A DNA stretch of 21,681 nucleotides from the NCBI GenBank assembly GCA_032718475.1, contig JAUCBJ010002199.1, positions 1-21,681 of the forward strand, written 5' to 3'. Shown here piece by piece: positions 1-9,440 of this stretch. The notes beneath the pieces were generated by a model. The model had not been told where the DNA came from. It saw only the letters and a program-made list of their open reading frames with translations, and made no database searches. Position numbers and translations under genes: made by a program. How positions within the stretch are numbered: position 1 is the stretch's first letter; every line of letters begins with the position of its first letter. This DNA comes from Nemertoderma westbladi (lineage: Eukaryota > Xenacoelomorpha > Nemertodermatida > Nemertodermatidae).

Positions 1-272
1 AAATAAACTAATATTATAAACTAAGTAAATAAACTAATATTATAAACTAAGTAAATAAACGAATATTATAAACTAAGTAAATAAACTAATATTATAAACT
101 AAGTAAATAAACTAATATTATAAACTAAGTAAATAAACTAATATTATAAACTAAGTAAATAAACTAATATTATAAACTAAGTAAATAAACTAATATTATA
201 AACTAAGTAAATAAACTAATATTATAAACTAAGTAAATAAACTAATATTATAAACTAAGTAAATAAACTAAT
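1..272. repeat. 26-bp minisatellite, AT-rich
   Basis: Ten complete 26-bp units run head to tail from base 1 to 260, followed by a 12-base partial unit. Each unit contains the core aaataaactaatattataaa followed by ctaagt. The only difference I see between copies is one t-to-g change in the third unit, so the array is young or homogenised. It probably continues left of the window. It stops exactly where the left arm of the next inverted repeat begins. Confidence 0.95.
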
Positions 273-721
273 GACATTACGTTCAAAGTAGTGCTCAGCC
301 CTAAGGCCATCAAAAAACAAAACAAACAAAATCGACATGAACAAAGAACAAAAATATTAAAACATGCTCAACATACAAGTATGTATCGCACCCTAACCCT
401 AACCTAACCGCCATACACTAAATCATACCGGTAGTATACTGCACAAATGCTAAGCCTATATTCTATAAGAAAACATATGACAATTTTGTTGCCGTGAAAA
501 GGGTAGGACTAGGGCAAAAATAATTAATTTGTGAAAAATATGGTTGCGTTTCGGTGTCTAATGAACTCTGTTACCACCTATACCAAACAGACATCAGACC
601 ACAGAACATTGGAACCCTATACAGTAAATAGATCAGTGATACATATAAATCAGATAAATCAATTTTGTTTGTGTTGTTTTTTGATGGCCTTAGGGCTGAG
701 CAATACTTTGGGCATAATGTC
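273..721. mobile_element. MITE-like element with ~65-bp terminal inverted repeats
   Basis: The left arm (about 273-338) and the reverse complement of the right arm (about 657-721) align over some 65 bases, sharing for example gctcagccctaaggccatca without a mismatch. The outer end reads gacatta in both arms. The 320-base interior has no convincing coding frame. Length and structure fit a non-autonomous DNA transposon or foldback element. No target-site duplication is clear because the left side abuts the 26-bp array. The superfamily is not assigned. Confidence 0.75.
390..409. repeat. Short telomere-like (CCCTAA) tract
   Basis: About three degenerate CCCTAA units lie inside the preceding inverted-repeat element. 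The tract is too short to be a telomere remnant with any confidence and may be chance. Confidence 0.3.
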
Positions 722-1380
722 CTGATTCTATGTTTTTTGTTAGTTTGGGGGGTATAAGACTCAAGATTTACCAATAGATTTTACTATATTTACCTGCATT
801 ACCTTGTATTATAATGATTATTATAATATAATTATTATAATTTTATTTTTTTACTTGCATATATTGTTTGCATTGTGTGCAGTATTAAAGTCAAGATTTA
901 CATTCCAAGTCTAGAGGACAACAGATCACAATGTAGTTGTCCATCAATATATAGAGGTGATGTTGGTACAGTTCCGAACGAGTACTTTACTTACAACGGA
1001 ACTGAAACTGAAACGTGATGTGGGGCGAGCCACGCAGTCAGGGCGAGTTAGCGCACAATTATAATTAGTAAATAGGGCAAAATTTAATCTCCGTCTGTCT
1101 GTCTGTCTGTCCTTCTGCAATAAAAATTCATTCGTGAATAACTTTTGAAGATTTTATCCATTTTTCAGCCGAATTTTGTAAGTGCATACTAAAGAAAAAG
1201 TTCCAATATTTCTGGAAGTTACGGGCAAACACCTCTCAAACTTTTGACTCCAGTTCAAATTTCCTATTTTATTATTTTGATTATTATTTTTCCTAAATTT
1301 TCTATTTTAATGCCCTGCCAAATAATAATATACAATTTTACAAAGTACGTAATAAATCCTACATTTATTTGTAACATAAA
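722..1380. other. Intergenic; (GTCT)n microsatellite at 1092-1111
   Basis: No gene is recognised here. The stretch is AT-rich, with an AT palindromic tract near 815-850 and a short run of four to five GTCT units at 1092-1111. That run is followed by a sequence resembling the edge of a dispersed repeat. Open frames are short and uninformative. Confidence 0.5.
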
Positions 1381-1600
1381 TTTCTTATTCAGTTTTTTAT
1401 AAGCAATCGTCTGGTAATGTTGCAATTTTGGTACAAAACTATATTCATGTTTGATGCAAAGTGCTTTACGGCAGTGTTCAGATCTTCGTGGCCTTATCAC
1501 CGCTCACTCATTGCGTTTGATCGGGCAATTAACAATACGGATCAGAATTCTGTAAAGTGTTTAACTTTACACAGACAAGTATGTAAATTGTTATTAACAA
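1381..1600. repeat. Dispersed repeat, copy 1, interrupted by ~95-bp insertion
   Basis: Bases about 1414-1469 and 1571-1595 match 16078-16160 in the same order and orientation; shared strings include aagtatgtaaat and ttattaac. In the 16-kb copy the two blocks are contiguous. Here they are separated by bases 1470-1564, flanked by ctttac at 1464-1469 and 1565-1570. That looks like a short insertion with a 6-bp target duplication. No coding capacity is apparent in the repeat or the insert. Confidence 0.6.
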
Positions 1601-2021
1601 GCGTGTGAAACATTTTCACTTTTAACACCATTAATATTTGTATCTTTTTATTTCGGTTTGATGTTTTTTTCGAGTTTTTAGCAATTTATTTATATCTACT
1701 ATATTATATAAAATATTATTGTTATTAACGTGGCACCTTAACTAAGTGTTGCTATGTCAACCGTATGTTCAGAGTCGATTAGGTGCTGATCCCCCAACTT
1801 TACATTATTTTATTTTAATTAATTGGAGAAATTAATTCGAAATTGAGAACTACTTCTTACTTGTGATAAATTATTATTGAATATTTCATAAACTTTTCCA
1901 TCATCGGGGGTATTTAATTTAAATTATTCACGAATGGGGGGGTGGGGGGGGGTTGTATGATGGTGCCTCTGTCTCAATTCTTATTCGATACAGTCCTCGT
2001 CTCCTTTACAAGTTTCGTTGC
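1601..2021. other. Intergenic, with G-rich tract at 1936-1952
   Basis: This is AT-rich sequence with no recognisable gene. A run of seven G, one T and nine G at 1936-1952 stands out against the AT background. It could form a G-rich secondary structure or cause slippage and assembly error. Confidence 0.5.
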
Positions 2022-2033
2022 GCTCTTGCTGTA
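2022..2033. repeat. Target-site duplication, 3' side of LINE copy A
   Basis: The 12 bases gctcttgctgta here are repeated exactly at 3726-3737. The pair brackets the LINE-homologous block, as expected from target-primed reverse transcription. Confidence 0.75.
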
Positions 2034-3725
2034 GCACTACTAGGATCGACATGCTGCATTGCAGCCGCATTTTTAAGAATGCTGTGCCGGCTTGTCGACA
2101 AAATTGCTATCACCCATGACATTTGCTAGATCATCGGCATCTTCAAGGCCAGTGTCCTTTAAGATGCGTCTCGAGAAAGTCATGGGCTGTCCACCATGCT
2201 TATTCACTCCATGAGGCTGCCAAAGTACAAGATTATGCACTGGCTGGTCCTCACGGCGAAAGCAATGTCCTGCAAAGCGGAGGCGATTTTGTTCTAGTGT
2301 CAAGCTTGGGGGAACCAATGAGACAGCTCCAATGTTATATAGTGTCTGGTTGGAGATGTGTGCATTGTACTTGACACAATGAACCCGGCGTAGCATTCTT
2401 GTGAATGTGCCATCCAGAGATTTGGTGTCCTCAGCAGTTAGAGCCCAGCATTGACTCCCATAGAGGAGTACTGGAACTACTGCTGCTCTAAATAATCGGA
2501 TAATGGTAAGTTTTCGATTAATTCTCGGTGACTTCCAAATCCTGGAAAGCCTATTCAAGGCTGCCCATGCCTTTCCCTTACGTATTCGAAGGTCCTCACC
2601 TGACTAACGGATCCATGATCCAGGTAACAGAAGTCATCCACATGCTCAAGCATACCATCTTTTGAGCTTATGCTCATCCGATCAGAGACTTGCTGAGGAC
2701 TTTCAAAGTTAACTGTCAGAATTTTGGTCTTTCTGGAGTTAATAAAAAGACCAACACTAGAAGCAGCATGTTCTAATGAGCTGAGGAGCCGTTGGGCTCC
2801 CTCTAGTGATTCTGAGAGTACCCCTAGTCATCAGCAAAGTCTAGATCAGTTAGGTACTTGGCAGGATTTCCTCGAGTTCTGGAGCCAGTAGTTGGAGTTA
2901 CCATCACCCCATCATCATTTTGATCGTCTCCTTGGAGGAATCCCCATAATACTTCTAATGGTTCTGTGTCACCATCAATAGTAGACACAAATGTTGTCGA
3001 ACCATCGTATACTGATCTGATTGCTGCAATAATTTCATCAGGAATCCCATATAATGAAAGTATGCTGAACATACGTGAGCGAGAGACTGAATCAAAGATC
3101 TACAAGGATAAGACAACAAAGATAACAGCCAGATGCCTGTCTTTTTTTTGATAACTCTTCAATTATCCTTCTAAGTGCCAAAATGGGCTCCATGGTCCCA
3201 CGACCTTTACGGAACCCATTCTGATTTCCACGGAGCAGTCTCTCAATGGGATACTTGATGCGATTTAATAGAATCCTATTGTATAGCTTTGCAGCAATCG
3301 AGATCAATGAGATTCCCCGAAAAAAATCATAGAGTGTTAGGTTGCCCTTCTTGGGAACTTGCCCCAACTTAATTGTTTTCATTTCTTGTGGGACTCTTGT
3401 TGTTCGGTACATGTCTACTATGATGGGATAGATGAGCTTTAAACACTCAGGTATTTTAAAGACCTCAGGGGGAACAACATCTACTCCACAGCCACGATTG
3501 GTCTTAATGCTCTTTGCAGCAGCCTTCACTTCTGCAAAGGAGATTTTGCCAATGGGAAAATCTGGGAGTACAGACTCAGTCACTTTTACTTCTATAAAAT
3601 TATCAGGCAATACCCTGTCATTATTTAGGAGCTTTTCAAAGTGGACCTTCCAACCATTGATACGATCGGCTGGTGATTCTGCCTTAACCTTGATGGTTGG
3701 TTTGTACCCTTTAACCGTGGTGGTA
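2034..3725 (-). mobile_element. Non-LTR retrotransposon (LINE) copy A, 5'-truncated, defective RT
   Basis: This encodes the remains of a LINE reverse transcriptase on the minus strand. In element order there is an N-terminal RT segment ending in the RGNQNGFRKGRGTMEP block, then a damaged motif A region (FDSVSRSRMFS near 3070), the QGD block near 2940, the catalytic FADD at about 2826-2837, and the C-terminal VPVLLYGSQCWALT and RMLRRV blocks (2190-2480). Three frames are used. One shift lies by an A8 run near 3143, a one-base loss follows FADD, and about 60 bases are deleted after QGD relative to copy C. The endonuclease domain is absent. The short 3' tail is TAG-rich. Open reading beyond 3725 on this strand is flanking DNA. 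The LINE clade is not resolved. It cannot make a working protein. Confidence 0.93.
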
Positions 3726-3737
3726 GCTCTTGCTGTA
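3726..3737. repeat. Target-site duplication, 5' side of LINE copy A
   Basis: This is an exact 12-base match to 2022-2033. It marks where the 5'-truncated LINE ends and flanking DNA resumes. Confidence 0.75.
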
Positions 3738-4894
3738 CCTGAGTATGATCGAAAGCATACATAGTGCCCGCGCAGCTCCCTGTTACTCATAAAAATTACA
3801 TATCATTCAATTTGCTAAACAGGATTGTTTAGGAGGATTTAGCGCATAAAGCCGAATGTCGACAACTACAACAACAAAATATTCTTCCAATAACAACTGT
3901 TCCGAGATTCGAATATGTTACGAATCTTACGGAAGCGAGTTTTTACGATCTTTGTTTAAGAAAAGAGCTAACTATGGTCTACACCACAAATAGAATACAC
4001 AAAAATACGATAGACTACACCACAGAAATAGATAGGTACGTATACAACTAGGTCTACATGTCTTTTTCAGGTTTAGGTACAGGATGCAGATGAAATAAAG
4101 GATTTCTGCAAGAACGTTCAGCGGAAAGTTCAGACCAAAACAAACGTTGAACCCAACAATGCAACAGAAAAAACTGTCAGTAAATCCCTCAGATATTCGT
4201 AAACTTTTAATGTTGGTAAAACGAGTGATATGAGTGATCACTGCTCCTTTATTGACTGATTTTACACAATAATTTTAAATAGTGATTCATGGCTTGGGAC
4301 ATCTCCGACAGAGAGTCTAAACCATCAAGTAGGACTCAGACCACCAGGTAAAGAAACAGATATATACCCTAGTCTACCTAGCCGCTTCCTACCGGTTGTG
4401 GTACCATTCCTCATTAATTACAATTATTTGAGTAATTTATAATACTTTAATCGTAAATTCCGTCTGTATATTACGGCGATCTATGTAATATATAATTTTA
4501 TGTGACGGTTGAAAAAAATTTAGTGTCCAAAGCGGGTTTATCTTCCATTTGGTTCGGAGTATTCGATTTTGGAATTAATGAAAAACACATTATTCATAAA
4601 TATTTCAGATTTTCTAATTCAATTAGGTACTCCATGGCATAGTGTCTTTCCGAGATTATAGGCGTATATATGTCCATGCATTTTATTTATCAAAGTTCTA
4701 AATTATAATACTATGTCAATAGTTAATGACCGAACCCAATTAATTATCAGCTTGTAATGTAATTACCGATAGGTACTCGGTACAACCAGTATTCCCACGA
4801 CCATAATAATTTTTCGCTCTTTTATAGAGTTTAAAATTACCTACTCTAGCCAACATTACAGTAGCTAAAAGTTCCTGCTGTGACGTTTTGAACG
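3738..4894. other. Intergenic, no gene recognised
   Basis: This is AT-rich unique-looking sequence. A weak exon-like interval (4283-4347, between a tag acceptor and a gtaaag donor, 21 open codons) has a poor pyrimidine tract and no supporting neighbour, so I do not call it. No repeat arrays are visible. Confidence 0.4.
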
Positions 4895-4967
4895 TATAAA
4901 TATATAAAGACTGGTGGTAATCATTGACTAGTTAGTCCTAAGCGTACTTGACATAACTCCAGTAGAG
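4895..4967 (+). promoter_or_regulatory. Possible TATA promoter with short leader exon
   Basis: A TATAAATA box at 4895-4902 is preceded by a CRE-like TGACGTTT at 4881. About 65 bases downstream lies a good splice donor, GAG|GTAGGT, at 4967/4968. The arrangement resembles a TATA promoter plus a short untranslated first exon, but no matching acceptor or coding exon is identified. AT-rich DNA produces TATA motifs often, so this is weak. Confidence 0.25.
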
Positions 4968-5739
4968 GTAGGTGCTTTTCCACTTTACCCCACACACAGT
5001 TTGTCTGTCTTCTAAAGCTTCATGTAATAATACAAGTGGCAGACAGTTTTAATAAATGGTGTTACCGAAATTACTTCTGCTCTTAGTTAATCATTGTTAT
5101 ACCGACGCGAATCATAAATTAAACTTTTAACTTATAAGTATATTATTTAACAAGTTTAAGCCTCTTTCCAATGATTTTCCAGACCATATTATTAAGTCTG
5201 GTGTATCAAAATCATAAAGCTACTCGGTGACTCAGTTCTTTAATTTATTATTCTATTTTTCACTTTTCTAGTTTCACTATAAGTAAAGTATTGCAATGTT
5301 TTTGTATTATTTGTTAAAGTTTAATTACTTATTAAGTTATTTATACATGGTTCATATATGCTTTATATTTCAAACGGCCGCGAATAGTGCTGCAAACAAA
5401 CAACACAGGATGGATTCAGATCAGTTGTACCAAGTTTTCTTAGAACACAATTGTACACTTTTCATATCGAAGTTTGAAAATTTTGTATTTAAATTGTATT
5501 AATGAAATACAATTACAAAGTAATGTTGATTAATGTTCATTAAGCCAATTAGGTGGTGACCTATAAATTCCTTCCAGAATCATAATCAGTGTACAATTTT
5601 AGAATTGTAAATTTATTTTCTAGATTGACCTCTTTTTCCAATCATTGAAATGTGGAGATTAATCAATTGACTGACTCTGAAATGTTAGAAACTTAATGAT
5701 GATTAATGATGATGATGTTGATTGGCTTGCACTACTGTG
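4968..5739. other. Intergenic, no gene recognised
   Basis: This is AT-rich sequence. A 68-codon open frame at 5296-5502 has a low-complexity hydrophobic start and no recognisable domain or convincing splice context. A short GAT-rich tract at 5697-5718 precedes the GC-rich array. Confidence 0.4.
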
Positions 5740-6640
5740 CAGTTCAGGCGTAACACATCAGAATAGCGCGGCGTAGATCTCACGCTCACGGTCAGCCGTA
5801 CACAGTGCCGGCGGACCCAGCAACAAAGCGTCGCATAGAGCCTGTGTCGGCCAGACACAGTACCGGCAGACCCAGCAACATAGCACCCCCAGATCTCGCG
5901 GTCAGCCATATGTCTACACAGTGCCGGTGGAGCCAGCAACATAGCGCCATGTAGATCTCGCGGTCAGCCGTACACAGTGCTGGTGGACCCAGCAACATAG
6001 TGCCGCATAGATCTCGCGGTCAGCCATAAGCCTACACAGTTCCAGCAGACCCAGCAACATGGCGCCGCATATATCTCATGTTAGTTGTACACAGTTCCAG
6101 CGGACCCAGCAACATAGCACCGCATAGATCTCGCAGGCAGCTGTGGCCTACACAGTGCTGGTGGATCCATCAACATAGTGCCACATAGTTCTCGTGGTCA
6201 GCTGTAGGCCTACACAGTGCCGGTGGAACCAACACATAGTGCTGAGTAGATCTCACAGTCAGCTGTACACAGTGATGGCGGAGGGAGCAGCATAGTACCG
6301 CATAGATCGCACAGTGCCGGTGGACCCAGCAACATAACGCAGTGTAGATCTCATGGACAGCCGTACACTGTGCCGACGGAACCAGCAACATAGTACCACA
6401 TAGTTCTCGTGGTCAGCCATAGGCCTATACAGTGCCGGTGGACCCAACAACATAGCACCGTGTAGATCTCGCAGTATGCCGTAGCCGTAGGCCTACTCAG
6501 TGCCGGCACAGCCAGCAACATAGCGCCGAGTAGATCTCACAGTCAGCCGTAGACATACACAGTGCCAGCGGACCCAGCAACATAGCACTGCATAGATCTC
6601 ACAGTCAGCCATACACAGTACTGGCGGACCCAGCAACTGT
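5740..6640. repeat. GC-rich minisatellite, ~56-62 bp units, ~15 copies
   Basis: Roughly fifteen diverged units each carry an agatctc-like block, a gtcagccgta-like block, cacagtgccgg and acccagcaacatagcg. Some units have a few extra bases that include taggcc. The array is strikingly GC-rich against the surrounding AT-rich DNA. Much of the divergence between units is C-to-T or G-to-A at CpG positions. Several minus-strand frames stay open through it and spell repeated short peptides. That is explained by the repeat lacking stops, and I do not treat them as genes. Confidence 0.93.
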
Positions 6641-7844
6641 ATAAAAGGTATAACCGAATAACTTTGCACAAGCAAAGAGAGTACATGGTGATTCCATAAT
6701 TACTGTTGATAAAGACTTGTCAGGTTCTTGTTAATCTACACAACGTTTTGTCTCTGGTGTCTGAACCACTAAGCCATGTAAGGGAAACTTGGCAACGTTT
6801 CTCACGGTATTATTCACAGTACGGCAGTTTTCCCACACATGAATCCCTCCCCCTATGGTCTCTTTTGTTCATTCACGAAAATGTTTAAATACCGTTTCCT
6901 GAATTTTAATTTCTCTAATTGACATTGAGGAATTACATAGCGACTCCAGGCAGTGCCACTTGTCAAGAAAATAATATTATCAGGATACATCTGAGAAGGA
7001 AAGAAGATCTAAGTTAAATCTCTGTATATGATGCGGTATGTTTGTAAGTGGAACAGCGTGTTTGTATCTTATACCAGTCTGCTAGACTGTGGGAATTGTG
7101 TGTGGCAGATGAAAGGATTTGATTTACATTGTCAGCTGGGGTCTTAGCGATGGTCTACATGGATGCCTGTGGTATTATTGACGAACGCACAGCAGTTGTT
7201 CAGGAGTATAGGATTATATCATTAACCAGAGGACATTCCGCCGTGGGAAGCTATACCGGTACCAATCACAACTTATCAACATGTCTATAAATAAACAGTT
7301 TTGATTGTCGAACTTTATTCAGTTTTTTTCGTTTTTTTCGTATTTTATTTTTTATTTTTAATATATAAATTTTTCTCTGTTTTATCATATGTTGTGCATA
7401 TTTAGATATTATTATAAACACAATAGGCCTACATCCTGTATGTATAATCTATTCATACAGGTTGAGGGGATACATCCGATAAATACACTCCAATACTAAC
7501 TACCGGTAACATATTTGATCTCCACGCACTACTATAGACGATACCCACGCGTTCTGTCTCAGTACCCAATACCAACAAAAAATCAGTAGGATACAGAACA
7601 TAGGCCTATATTGTATAAGGCAGGTACTGCTATACCACACACCACATCAACTACCACCCAGCAATCCACCACATACAGTATGGTATCGGTAATAAACGAA
7701 TCCGAATCCATCATGTGTGGCCCAACGTTGCGTTGGCATCCATGAAATAATTACAATTACCAAAATACAATTCATAGAAATCAGTCAATTTGTAGTTCTG
7801 CAAAATAAAGTCGTTCCCACGCCCAATAATAACTTGTGTTTCAG
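6641..7844. other. Intergenic, no confident gene
   Basis: This holds AT-rich sequence, a T-rich tract near 7318-7370, and several copies of the palindromes TAGGCCTA (7424, 7601) and TACCGGTA (7254, 7501). A 47-codon frame starting near 7150 is followed by an AATAAA at about 7287. It could be a terminal exon, but it has no recognisable domain. Confidence 0.35.
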
Positions 7845-7859
7845 TATCCCATAAAGTGA

Positions 7860-8018
7860 ATGAGTGCCATAATATATATTACCTTCATTGTGCATTTATT
7901 AGTCTGCGTATCTTATCCCCTCTTGTCGAAGAGGCCTAAGCTAGAACAATACAGTGGGGGAACCTATAAATTTCAGATTTGCACAGCTACTTGCACAGTT
8001 ACAGCCATTGTCGTAATG
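7860..8018 (+). CDS. Possible first coding exon with signal peptide (uncertain)
   Basis: An ATG at 7860 lies 15 bases after a good splice acceptor (tgtgtttcag, ending 7844). An in-frame TGA sits immediately upstream at 7857-7859. The frame begins MSAIIYITFIVHLLVCVSYP, which has the hydrophobic core of a signal peptide or signal anchor. It continues through a region with two cysteines to a possible but weak donor ATG|GTGAAT at 8018/8019. The frame stays open to 8108. I recognise no domain. A candidate next exon of matching phase lies at 8669-8728. AT-rich DNA readily encodes hydrophobic stretches, so this may be spurious. Confidence 0.22.
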
Positions 8019-8517
8019 GTGAATAACTATGTATACAGCACCGGTATCTTTTCATTATACAGTATTATATATTCCCTAGCTAGGGTGCCTTCTATTAAGT
8101 TTTTTTAAACGGGTATTTATTGGCCGTTTTGTTTGTTGAATCATGACCAAGCATCACTCTGCATGTATTGCTATTAAACAGAATACTGTAGATCAATCGC
8201 GCGATCCCAATAACAGGTTTCAATTCAGTTAAGTTCAGTGAAAGTTAGTCGTCATCAGCAATTCACTTCAGTTTAGTAACATTCAGTTCAGTATGTTCTT
8301 TGTTTATTTAACAAACATTACATTTGCACCCAATTTAGTGCGGGTCGGTTCATAAGGTCGGTTCACTTAAGTTTGACAACTTGTTTCAGTTAACAATGTT
8401 CATCAGTAAAATTGTAAAGATTAAATAAACACAGCCAGCAGAAATAGAGAAATTAAAAAACATGCTTTTTATAGTTTTAGTAGGACACGTCATAGCAAAG
8501 TCGGCATTGACTTCCAG

Positions 8518-8576
8518 GTGGGGCCGAACTGGTGACCTCCAGGTTGGGAGTCTGGCGCTCTAACCATTTTCCATAA
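8518..8576 (-). repeat. tRNA-like fragment, probable SINE head or tRNA pseudogene
   Basis: Read on the minus strand, this holds an A-box-like TGGTTAGAGCG and an anticodon-arm-like CCAGACTCCCAACCTGG. The latter has a seven-base loop and four of five stem pairs. It is followed by a B-box-like AGTTCGGCCCC with one mismatch to the usual GWTCRANNC. No closing acceptor stem is evident. The order and spacing suggest a tRNA-derived SINE or a decayed tRNA rather than a working tRNA gene. Confidence 0.4.
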
Positions 8577-8668
8577 CAGCTCAAATAAAAGTAGAATTAG
8601 AAGTATACTTTATGACATCTTGGTTGTCTAACATTTGCGCTCCATCTGCCAATGCCATTTCTCTGCAG

Positions 8669-8728
8669 CCACTTTGCTCAACTTTAATTTCCAAGACTTC
8701 TTATCCACTCAGCTACAATGAAAGGGAA
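8669..8728 (+). CDS. Possible internal exon, 60 bp (uncertain)
   Basis: The interval is bounded by a strong pyrimidine-rich acceptor (ccatttctctgcag, ending 8668) and a strong donor (GAA|GTAAGTG at 8728/8729). Only one of three frames is open throughout, giving 20 codons with both boundaries in phase 0. Its phase would fit the tentative exon at 7860-8018. The peptide has no recognisable motif. The splice signals are good, but one short interval with no homology could be chance. Confidence 0.25.
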
Positions 8729-9192
8729 GTAAGTGTATTTTGTCAACCGGTCAATTGATTTACTCATTATTAAATACTACCCTATTTTATAATTTGACAC
8801 CGGAAATAGGTTTATATTGATATAGGATTACGTCTCACAACCATATCGAAGGGTATATTTTAATTTAAAGATCACCTCAGTCACCTTTAGCTAAATACCC
8901 TAAAAATAATTATGATTTGGGTATCCTTAACTATGGAGAGGAGACATTATTTACCCACACTGAGCTTATTACTGGTTCGACAACATGTACTGAATAGAAA
9001 CATTTACAATATAAATAGGTACCTCATTGTTTACTTGTTACTCGCAGTTATTGTCTCTTACAATTGAACCAGTGATAGCGACGGCATTTCAACCCCAATC
9101 ATTACTAACCCTCGATTGAACGCCCTTCTGTCTGCTAGGCCGACTGAGCAACACAAAAACTTGGCCCTCCATATCAATTGCTCATTTATTGT
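8729..9192. other. Intergenic, no gene recognised
   Basis: This is unique-looking AT-rich sequence between the possible 60-bp exon and the promoter-like stretch. I see no coding frame, repeat array or inverted repeat of note in it. Confidence 0.4.
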
Positions 9193-9302
9193 CCAATTGG
9201 CTGTCGCAATAATCTGGGATATGTTGGTTTATATAAAAACAAGTTGTTCTGTTGCTCTTTGAAACGAACTATCTTAAACTCGTTGTTATAATTCTAAACC
9301 TG
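9193..9302 (+). promoter_or_regulatory. Promoter-like CCAAT/TATA with possible untranslated first exon
   Basis: CCAAT at 9193-9197 is followed by TATATAAAA at 9230-9238. About 65 bases further on is a near-consensus donor, CTG|GTGAGT, at 9302/9303. A start site about 30 bases after TATA would give a leader exon of roughly 40 bases. The only strong + strand gene downstream is the growth-factor gene, whose first coding exon has an acceptor-like tag ending at 14768. That would make a 5.5-kb first intron. Spacing of CCAAT to TATA is tighter than usual. The linkage is inference. Confidence 0.33.
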
Positions 9303-9411
9303 GTGAGTTAAGTTACTGTAAATACTACTTCGTAGAAAATCAGTTAAAAAAAGGATTTACTGCAAATTTTCATACATAAGATAATACATTTAAGGCTAGT
9401 CATTCAAACCA

Positions 9412-9440
9412 AGTAGGCCTACATAACATAGGGATTTAAT
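9412..9440. repeat. Detached unit of the 32-bp minisatellite
   Basis: The sequence ctacataacatagggattt followed by aat, just left of the transposon, matches the minisatellite unit core tacaaacatacggatttaat with a few changes. It indicates that the transposon landed inside or at the edge of the array. Confidence 0.55.

Noticed and set aside
531-774. Short frames on both strands at 531-774
   Set aside because: They overlap the right arm of the inverted-repeat element and show no domain or codon bias.
2123-2374. + strand frames over the LINE copies (also 3432-3764, 13490-13780, 17396-17770)
   Set aside because: These are complements of recognisable reverse transcriptase on the minus strand.
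4283-4347. 65-bp exon between tag and gtaaag
   Set aside because: Weak pyrimidine tract, no recognisable peptide and no matching neighbour exon.
5703-6675. Minus-strand repeat-encoded peptides (MLLGPPALC and similar)
   Set aside because: Several overlapping frames are open merely because the GC-rich unit lacks stops. There is no stable frame across copies and no start or splice context.
7150-7295. Terminal exon with 47 codons and AATAAA
   Set aside because: AATAAA is common in AT-rich DNA. There is no domain and no clear acceptor.
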